Of a DNA stretch of 64,000 nt, positions 55,166-64,000 are shown piece by piece; positions within the stretch are counted from its first letter, which is position 1, and every line of letters starts with the position of its first letter. The DNA is from Gnetum montanum (lineage: Eukaryota > Streptophyta > Gnetopsida > Gnetales > Gnetaceae), in NCBI GenBank assembly GCA_015680685.1, contig MNCI01007569.1, forward strand, positions 301,241 to 365,240, given 5' to 3'. Below the pieces are notes generated by a model that was not told the origin of the DNA, did not search any database, and worked only from the letters and a program-made list of their open reading frames with translations. The position numbers and the translations under genes are program-made.

Positions 55166-57249
55166 GCTCAAGTTATGTTATGCTCTTTTCAACCTATCAA
55201 AAATTGTAGTAATTTTGGTAGGAAAAATTCAAGAGATAAGAACTCAAAATTTGTTAAGTTTCTAATGCTAAAATATTGATTAAACATTTCAATAGATATT
55301 ATCTTTTAAATAAATCTTGAATCACATCAAATAATTGTAAGATGATGGAGCAATAATAACATCATTGATCATCATTTATTCTAGTAAAATTTTAGGACTT
55401 AGAAAATATACCAAGTCTCAAAGAAAATAATTCCAAAACCACAATAGATATTGAGCTAAAATTTTAATTAACATAGCTACCAATGCTAGCTTTCAAATAA
55501 ACCTAAAATCACTAAAACATATTAAGCAATGACTGATATATAATTGAAATAGTGAATGCCTCCTAATTATGAATCTTTAACTTCCAAGATTGAGTAAATA
55601 ATGATAAATGATATTGATGAATTGATGAATTTTTGAAAGATTGATGAATTGATGATGAAATAGTAAAATTCTTGCTTAAGTTACATTGATGATTCCTTAA
55701 TACAAACTTCCAAGAGGTGCCTTGGACATATATATATGTGACAAGTGGGACAAAGTTCATTAAAATAATACAAATAGCCCCAATGACAAAATAGTCCTAA
55801 AAATTATATATATGGATTGGGATCAAAATAATATTACAATTGCCCATAAATCCAAAAATTTCCTATATTTTATTAAAATAAAATCCTATTATATAATAAA
55901 AATAATAAATTATTGTCTTCTACTCTAGAAAACCAATGCTTCTAATAGTAAGTTGCTACCTATAATACCCTTGTATAAGCATTTCAAAAAGTATTTGTGG
56001 GCACCTAGAAAATTAAATATTAATCAAATCTATGTGCCAACATACATGCAAGTATTGTTACTAGAATCATGTAGTATAGTAATTAGTTCCATTAGTAAGT
56101 TGTAGTAGGATTAGAAGGAATTGCAGACATCAAGATATGAGATACCTTATCCTATTTTTAATGGATCTTATGTGTAGGTCATAATTAAATTAATCAAACA
56201 TACCTATTAATTGAGATTCCAAACCAAGTCCATGCCACCTATAGTGACATCACATCACATCATCCTTGGCCCACCATCATAAGAGCAACCACAACCATAG
56301 AAAAACACCATCACTTAACAAGGAAAATTGAAAAATATTCATTAACTTTAAAGGATAATTACTTAACTAGTAGCTTGTGATTTATGAACCTTCTCCATTA
56401 CTTAACATGTCTCTTTATCCCCATAGCTAATGGTAATCCCATAAATGGTGCATCTTCAAGCATGGATTATGTGTCTTCCTTGTTACATGATGAAACTAGT
56501 CTAAGAGACCATGGGATTCTTGTAGGTAGCCTAACTATAGGCAAGGGTTAGATGTCTTTATAGTGGTACCCCAAGAATGATTTTAACATATGTTAATTAA
56601 TTATTATTATTTTGTTGCCCTTACAAAAGGACTACCTTTAAGCATGGGTAACATGTCTTTCTAGTATCATAGTAAGTTAACAAATTACTATAAAAAGATA
56701 TTTTTTCAAATAATTAAAACATAAGTAAGAGGATATAAAAATAAAGTAGTGAAACCATTAGGAAGACCTAAAAATTCAATAGATCCCCTTATGTCACACC
56801 TATTTCTAATATTATTGGTCATTCCTCCTTTCTTCAAGACATGATAATCATGATCTAATTTTAGTTTTAAAATATGATAAAAACCACATTGCCTCCATTA
56901 TAAAGACTTCTTATTTATGAAAATGAAGGGATTGATGATGTGATCTCCCCACTTTGCATAATTACTCCAAAAATTTGATAATATATAACACAACTTCAAC
57001 GCCAAGGTTGGTTCCTACACATAAGCGACAAACTTAATAACAAAAATGTAAAATATCTAAAATGACCCAAACAAATTAAAAAATTATAAAATAAAGAAAA
57101 AATATAAATAAAATAGAAAATAATCAAGAAAATGAAAAATAAAAATGTTAAAAGTTGCACTTAGCTCAATCCAAATGATCTCCATCACAATTGAGTTTTA
57201 AGGAGGAGATGCAAAAGTTGGATTTTGTGATAGCATTATTAGATGTTTT
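55166..57249. other. AT-rich intergenic sequence
   Basis: No gene recognised. A short GATGAATT-type repeat lies at about 55611-55660. It may contain the decayed 3' end of the minus-strand element that follows. Confidence 0.5.
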
Positions 57250-60200
57250 TAAGGAATTAATTGTATAAGGTTTACAAAATCGCTTTGCTTGTTGTATCTT
57301 GACTAGGATAAGCTTATGTAGATTTAATTAATGGTAAATCTATAAGGCCATAGACCTATAAATTGCATGAACTATGTATGGCCTTCACTAAAGCATTTGG
57401 AACTTAGTACGTTGAGGTGCATAATTTGAATTGAGATAAAGGACCTTATTACCTAGTTGAAGGTCAATGTGTCTAATCTTAAGCTCATACCTCTAGTTAT
57501 TATAGACTTTATGGACTTCGTTATGCATAAGGGCTATCATCCTATTCTCACTTCAGACATTCAAGTTCATTAATCTCTCATGTTGTGCTAGCATAAGATC
57601 TATGTCTAAGTCATAGGTAGTATTGAGTGTATAGACTTCCACTTATATAAGCAATTTAGGTAATTTTTCATATACTAGCATAAGGAAAGAATAACTAATA
57701 GGAAGTTTCTATGTTAACCTATAAGGTAAAAGAGCAACATTGAGTTGGTGCTCTAGTTCTTCCTATATTTACTAACTATGTATGTGAGTACATGGGTTAT
57801 ATCATGATTTGTGACTTTAACTTATCTGTTGGCTTGGGGATGGTATGGGATAATTAGCTTATGTTCTACCCCTAAGCATTACATCAAATTTTTAAAAGCT
57901 ATCCTTGTAAAGTAAGTGCCATTGTTATAAATTAGTGTTCATTATGCATTAAACCTATTTTTCACTTACTACTCATAGAAATTTGGCAATAGTTATTGTA
58001 GTTTAATTAGTATGTATAGCTACTTGAACCTACTTTATACAATAGTCCATAGCAACAATGATGTATGATTTTCCATTTGAAGAGGGGGTGATAGGATCCA
58101 TGAAATTAATTTTCCACATATCAAAAGTATGTAGTGCTTATATCTACTATTACAGTCCCTTAAAACATGTTAATACCCCACCATCATGTTCACAACTCTT
58201 GTGGAATTTATTAAAATGATATACATCATTGTAAGAGTATTAACTAAAAGTAATAAACCATCAAGATTTTGATAACTATTCTTCTTTTCACATAGTGTTC
58301 TCCGCATGGTTCTTCATGTGTATCTTGGAAAACTCTCACTTGGTTCTTTTCTAGAACAAACCAATGCATCATGCCATTAGCATAGATTTTTTATAGAAGC
58401 CCCTATATCTCTATGAAGTATTTAATTTAGTGTAGGAATTAAAATGTCCTATGTTTATCCCATTAAGAAGGTACATTTTGCTTCTTTAAATATGTGAAGT
58501 AATTAACAGATCATAGATTAGTTATTGATGAGGATACTCTAGTAGTCCTTAAAATAAGGACTAATTTGGAAATTAATCTAATACAAAATTTTCATTAACC
58601 TCATTGTTCCATTATAATATATATAGGTGGTCTACTATAATATTTTCTATCTCATTCTTGTCAATCATTGTAATATTGAATTTCTTTAAGATCACCAACC
58701 ACCAAATGATTTAGAGGCTTACTATTAGTTTATTGATCAAAAATTTGATTTCACTATGATCAATATATACAAAGACTAGATATCTAGGCACATAGTATCT
58801 AAACATCTCTAGCATATACACCACCACCATCAACTCTTTTTCAATATTGGTGTAGTTGAGTTATGCACTAATAATGCTCCTACTTGCATAGTGGATCTAG
58901 AAGGGATGTTTCAATTGTTTACTTACGTAAGCACAACTCCCAAGGCATAATTAGATGCATATATTATTATGCAAAAATATCATGATCAATTAGGAACATA
59001 TAGAATTGGAGTTTCCATAAGTCTTTACGTAAAGAAAATAAATATGTTTTCACAATCATCTAACCAAATAAAGGATGCATTCTTCTTTGTAAGATCCACC
59101 AATAGTTTTATAATATCTTAAAATTTCTCTATGAAATGCCTATAGTACCCTATGTATTTAAGAAATTATTTCACATCCTTTACTATTTTAGGTCTCTATG
59201 TAAAACCTTGGATCACCTTGATCTTTTTAGGTCAATCTCAAAAAATGGCTTCACATCCTTTACTAGTTAAGTTTCCAAGTTTGTCTCCACATGTCTTTAG
59301 TACTAGTTCTAACTACTCTAGTGCCTATTCAAAGTTTGACCCATAAGTGAAGAAGTTACCCATGAATACTTCAATACCATTATTGAATTACTTTTAAAAG
59401 ATGCTTAAGACTAGGTGTTGAAAGATAGCAAGAACATTACACAAATCAAAGGGCATTTTTTTTGAAAGCAAAAGGCCCATAGGAATTTGTGAATGTTACT
59501 TTGGCTTAGTCTTCAATTACATTTTGAATCTTGTTAAAGTCATTATAATATTTTAGGAAGCTGTAATATTTGTATTATGCTATAGTATTTAACACTAATG
59601 AAAATGGTTTTTCAAGGTTATCATGTTCAATAGTCTAAAATTGATACAAATCCATCATTTCTCCTCTTCCTTAGGCACAATCATGAGTGGGCTTGTCCAC
59701 TCACTATATATAATAGGATAGATGAAACTAGCCTTCAAAATCTTTTCAATATCATGTTTTACAATCTATTGTAGCTTCATATTCAACCTACTATATGGTT
59801 AATATTTTGACTTAATGGTTGGATCTATGTAGAGTTTTTGCTAGCATATGCCTAAATCTATCTTGATTATCTCATTATATGACCAAACAAAGGTTGTTAG
59901 TTATTTTTTTATAACTTCTAGCAATTTCTTTTTCTATTCTTCTATCAACTCTACATTGATGATTATCAATTTATCATTTTCAAGAATAACATACTCTAAT
60001 GACTCCAGTAATATCTTGAATTCAATTCGTTAAGGCATAGGTTCTTCTAGAGTTTTTAACTCTCCATAATCATTATCTTCTTCTTGTATATGTTCTACTA
60101 GAAGAGTTGTTACCATATATTTTTCACCTTGTTTAGCTTTTCTACATTTTAGCTAATATATACTTCTTCTAAATTCATTTAGAATAATGACTAATAGTTG

Positions 60201-60562
60201 TTATCTAATATTAGCCACTGGGTACCTTCCTTTGTAGTGGCTATCACATATAAGCAATTTTACATACATAACTTCTGTCCACAAGAATTACATGATGTAA
60301 TGCTTCATTATCTAATTATCTAGACTCTTTGCATGTAGTTTCACCTTGTATCACTGTACATGATGCATGAAACCCTCTTCTTCTCTATTTCTTCATGTTC
60401 ATTCTCCTTGGAAATTTCCAAGAATAGGTCTTTGATTCCAAGCTTTACATCAATGATGCTTAAAGAACCCCTTCCTATAAAGATGAAAAATTCCCCCTTG
60501 CAGTTATCTACGTGGATCACCAAGAAATCTACAAGATAGGACCACACATTAATGGTGGTCAT
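57250..60562 (-). pseudogene. Minus-strand Tat/Athila-like pol remnant (protease, RT, RNase H, integrase)
   Basis: From high to low coordinates: protease C-half (60562-60341) WSYLVDFLVIHVDNC and SIIDVKLGIKDLFLEISKEN, close to element A; RT near 59450-59330 with MPFDLCNVLAIFQ and IEVFMGNFFTYGSNFE, where the two catalytic Asp of F.DDF are replaced by Gly and Asn; RNase H near 59120-58950 (ASFIWLDD, YASNYALGVVL); integrase near 58130-58000 (INFMDPITPSSNGKSYIIVA) and IPYHPQANR near 57860. Every frame is broken. It stops 60 bases short of the LTR of element C. Confidence 0.82.
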
Positions 60563-60622
60563 AATTTCTTTTACCTACCTCAAGAAAATAGTGATGGAGT
60601 AGTCTACAGGCTCGAACCGAAT

Positions 60623-61502
60623 TGATGAGACGCGATATCACGGTCCACCACCAAATCTATAAATAAGAGGTGGCACTCCCCTCATTTGAATATAGAGGTT
60701 AGAAGTAGCGAAGCTCTGGCAGATTGATCACCCCAGAGATAGAATATTTTCCATGTGCCCGCAGTAGGAGTCCCCCAAGTGAACGGTTCTTTATTCGAGC
60801 AGCTTTGTACCTGAACGCAAGTTGTGTACGGCAATAAAGACGAGCTTTGTGGATAAACCTTGCAGTACATGGATAGGTTTATTTAATGTTATTTATTGCT
60901 TTCCTAGTAGCGCGGCATGAGTACGACTTGGTTACGAGCATTGACAAATGTGTACGGCTAGCCAAGGAATCGGCTACTCATCGCGATTAGATTCTCTCAC
61001 CCTTATCTCCTAGAATGTGGGACGAGTACGACTTGATTACGAGCATCTACAGATGTGTACGGTTGGTCAAGGAATCGGCTGCTTGTCATACTTAGGCTAG
61101 TTAGGTGCCTCAATACGATTGCTTTGAGCACGTGTGTTACGTGTGGTAATCCCAGTAATGATTAGCATTTGGTAGCCACAGTTGCATAGTTTAGGGTGTG
61201 TACGACAAGTGGGAATGGATGCTGACGCTGGGACTTAGCGCTGTAGTTAGAGTTAGTTTTAGTCTCTCAACCTTTCGCCCTTTAGCATAGGAGATAAACC
61301 TGAAAAGACCAAAAAAATCATATACCTCGGACTTACTTAACCATACACCGTGACAACAACAAGTAAGTCTGGGAAGACAACGATTAATTAACCCCAAGTA
61401 TTCCATGGGGCATTTAGGCATTTAGTCTACGGAGTTTGACTGGATCGCGCATGCTACTCTCGTTTCGTATGGTTGAGTGTAGGGGTACCTCGCCACTCAT
61501 CA
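60623..61502 (+). repeat. 5' LTR of element C
   Basis: TGATGAGACGCGATATCACG to CTCGCCACTCATCA. TATA-like CTATAAATAAGAGG at about 60657, TTTATTCGAGC at about 60750, GGCAATAAAGACGAGC at about 60828. Contains an internal repeat of 'GAGTACGACTTG(G/A)TTACGAGCAT' at 60919 and 61024. The partner LTR lies beyond the window. Confidence 0.88.
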
Positions 61503-61503
61503 T

Positions 61504-61521
61504 AGGCGCTGCTGCCAGGGA
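61504..61521 (+). promoter_or_regulatory. Primer-binding site, tRNA-Asp type (element C)
   Basis: AGGCGCTGCTGCCAGGGA, one base after the LTR, matches 14 of 18 positions of the tRNA-Asp site. It has drifted but is in the same place as in A and B. Confidence 0.7.
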
Positions 61522-61643
61522 CTAAGTGTTTGTACGCCAAGTAGAACATTAGGAAATCTTTCACATCGTTGTGAGCCTTAACGAACCTTTGGATTAATTA
61601 GTTAAATAAGAACATATATAATGGTGAATAGCACACCAATAAA

Positions 61644-63959
61644 ATGGCTTCTTCTCATAAGGTTAACTCACCTAGGAATAACACGGAAGACAGTCAGCAA
61701 CATACACATAACCTAAACCAGCCAAGTCCTAAACAATATAAGATAGTTTATACTCATCCCGATGAGTATATTCCTGATTACACTTTTATCCTCCATCAGG
61801 ATGAACAGTTGCGCTGGAGAGATTTGTTTGGTAACATAGTTTTACCACCAGATCGATCTGTTCCGAACATGCTCTTCCGTGCCTTGGCACAGATTGGCAT
61901 GCAGGACTTATTCGCTGAATACATTGCTGGAGAATATGATATAAGGGATTATCATCCCACCGCTTTGCAACGTATGAGGGATAAAAGGCAGGAGAGCCAA
62001 CACTCATTGTTGAAGGGCAAGGTCCCCCATGTCCTTAGTGAAATAGAAGACGAGGAACCCCTCATAACGGGTTTCTTAGGAAATGATGTTCCTCCTCCTC
62101 ACAATGGTGAAGAGGTTAGGCATCAGAGTCTTCGATCAACTGTACATGCTACGGGCTCTGACCCACATGAACACCAACTGTTCATGGCAAGAACAACTAC
62201 TCACACTAAGGATGGACACTTAGATCGTTATAATGATCGGGGCCAAAGTAGCCGAAGAGAAGGTAAGAAACATCACCATGGTGATGGATCCCCTTTCTCT
62301 TCTCCTTCATCTCATCATTCACACTCTCCTTCCACATTTGGGTGGAACCATCGTGAGCACAACGGAGAGGGTAAAGGTAAGGGAGATGAAAGACCTCGAC
62401 AAGAAGGTTGGGAGTTAGGACACGGGCAAGGACGTAGGGAGAGTAGGAAACTACCACGAAGACATCACAGACGTCATGACAGGGATGATCATGACAAACC
62501 CCTACTTGCAACCCAAAGCATGCTAGACATCACAGAGGCAGTTAGGATCCCCACAAGGCATTTAAAAGATAGCAGGATCAAGTGTTTGGACATAAATAAT
62601 ATCCCACGATTTGAAGGGGGATACAACACTGATCCTCAACATCATTTATAGGCATTCCACGATGCCTGTGCCTTGCAGAATATAGATAATGAGTGGCAAA
62701 AGATTAAGTTGTTCCCAAGGACACTCACCAAAGAAGCAGAGAGCTAGTACCAGTCCTTAGAACCAAAAACCATTAGGAGGTGGAGTACGATGCTTGAACT
62801 ATTCAACAACAAATATCAAACGTACTCCAAAGTGTCCAATTTGCGTAAGCAGATCCAAGGCTGGAAATAAGGTGCTTATGAACCCTTGGATGCTGCCATG
62901 GTCCATTACTATACATTGCTACATCGTTGCCCTGGGCCATGGGTACGCTAAGCAGGATCAACTTCATCACATCATGGATGGGCTAAGGAATGAAACGAGA
63001 AGAACTCTTGGGACTTACGCCCAAGGGAGACTTTCCCAACTTAGAGCCCATGAAGTTGAAATTTTGTTGGAACAAGTAGCGCAAGAAGAGGGTGAGCTAC
63101 ATAAGAGGGAAAGTGTGGAAGAATACAACCGCGATCCCTCCCTTCGCAAGAAGGGAGTGAAATTCTATGATGAGGAGGATGAGTCACCACTCGAAGAGTT
63201 GGTGAATTGGAAAACCTTACCGATCCAAAAGTTAACAACCGAGGTATCAGCTAAGGTAGATCAAATGTGGGATTCCTTAGACTCAAGAATAGAAATAGTC
63301 TTAAAAATTGAAGAAGAGTCTAAGGTAGAACAAAGTAGTGACAAAGGAAAAACCAAGCGGAGAAACTTAAGCCCTGCACATAACAAGGGTAAGGGGAAAA
63401 TTCCTATCTCCGATGAGGCTATGAATTCTGATTTAGATGATGATAGTGGATGTGAGGTCTACTACTATGACCATCCTAAGGGATGTTGCCCAATTATCTC
63501 ACATCTTCAGGAGTCTGGGGTGTATGCATTAAATCCAAGACTTAATCAACGGCAAACACCCCGAAGGTTACCTTATCCACAAGGTAACCCAAGGCAGTTC
63601 CACCAACCCTTAACATATTATCCAAGTGGAATGCCTCCACAGCCTATTGGACAACATCAGCAGTGGCAATACCCACGGTCATGGGGATGCCACTGCCAAC
63701 ACATCAGTACCCTTATCGGCAGCTCGATCCTTACGGTTATTATGTGCAGTAGCCAGTTTCTCCAGGTGACTCTATGGGTCACACTACTCCCCAACGTCAC
63801 TACCAAGCTCGGGAGTACTTTAGGAGGACTCCTTCTCCTTTGGGAGATATCTCACATTCAGCCCATCCTCTAACTCCACCTGCACCTCTTCCACCTGTAG
63901 TTCCCATACAACCTATTCCAACAATGCAGGGGGAATTACCTACCCAACCACAAACATAA
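61644..63959 (+). pseudogene. gag of element C, best preserved of the family, with stops and frameshifts
   Basis: ATG at 61644 (MASSHKVNSPRNN) gives 335 open codons. Residues 30-150 form the conserved N-terminal part (DEYIPDYTFILHQDEQLRW, GNIVLPPDRSVPNMLF); residues about 190-285 are Arg/His/Ser-rich (SRREGKKHHHGDGSP, RHHRRHDRDDHD), probably nucleic-acid binding; then LLATQSMLDITEAVRIP and LDINNIPRFEGGYN. Stops at 62649, 62745 and 62868 correspond to Gln, Trp and Gln in element A. After a frameshift near 62920: HHIMDGLRNETRRTLGTYAQ, VEILLEQVAQEEGEL, DSGCEVYYYDHPKGCC, a Pro/Gln-rich stretch, and after another shift TMQGELPTQPQT to a stop at 63957. Pol lies beyond the window. Confidence 0.88.
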
Positions 63960-64000
63960 CACCGCGAGAGCTGTAAATATTCAGCATGTAAATATCCAAC

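Overview
This window is nuclear DNA of a seed plant. It holds one host gene, the 3' three quarters of a cytosolic isoleucyl-tRNA synthetase (IleRS), set in AT-rich sequence packed with old, nested retroelements. The very long intron, the degree of element decay and the mix of element families suggest a large-genome plant, probably a gymnosperm such as a conifer. That is inference; the sequence does not fix the species.

Host gene (1-26879, + strand). Twenty-four exons can be placed by GT-AG splice sites and continuous reading phase. They encode about 904 C-terminal residues: editing domain, KMSKS catalytic loop, anticodon-binding domain and C-terminal extension. The N-terminal part, with the HIGH motif, lies before base 1. 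The first visible exon (1-99) and the next (17931-18096) are separated by a 17.8-kb intron. All other introns are about 0.1-1.2 kb.

Intron 1 (100-17930) contains a decayed minus-strand Ty3/gypsy element (terminal repeats near 1.9-2.3 and 15.5-15.9 kb; gag 12.9-11.7, protease-like 11.5, RT/RNase H 10.9-9.7, integrase 2.9-2.3 kb). It is split by a G-rich plus-strand insertion at about 2.94-9.65 kb. That insertion holds an L1-type LINE (ORF1 with zinc knuckle, endonuclease, RT, zf-RVT) followed by an LTR-like segment and an ORF remnant I do not recognise. A second LINE fragment on the minus strand lies at 16.9-17.4 kb.

Downstream (26.9-43.4 kb) I see no host gene. There are tRNA-derived SINE copies, several tandem duplications, a minus-strand gypsy integrase remnant (30.6-31.5 kb), an LTR with a Met-tRNA-like primer site (31.6-32.7 kb), a solo LTR (34.9-35.8 kb), a 300-bp tandem array (38.5-39.3 kb) and an unidentified coiled-coil coding remnant (41.0-42.35 kb).

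From 43.4 kb to the end there are three related Tat/Athila-like Ty3 elements on the plus strand, whose primer sites match the 3' end of tRNA-Asp: A (43451-55165, both LTRs, no RNase H or integrase), B (48902-about 53174, lying inside A) and C (60623 to beyond the window). A minus-strand relative (57.25-60.56 kb) is cut off where C begins.

The assembly has visible faults. The single-N joints at 26099 and 37037 are flanked by unmerged 45- and 42-bp overlaps; the first breaks the IleRS reading frame. The contig at 20322-20701 appears to be placed backwards. Joints at 49868 and 50153 bracket a segment that is out of gag order.
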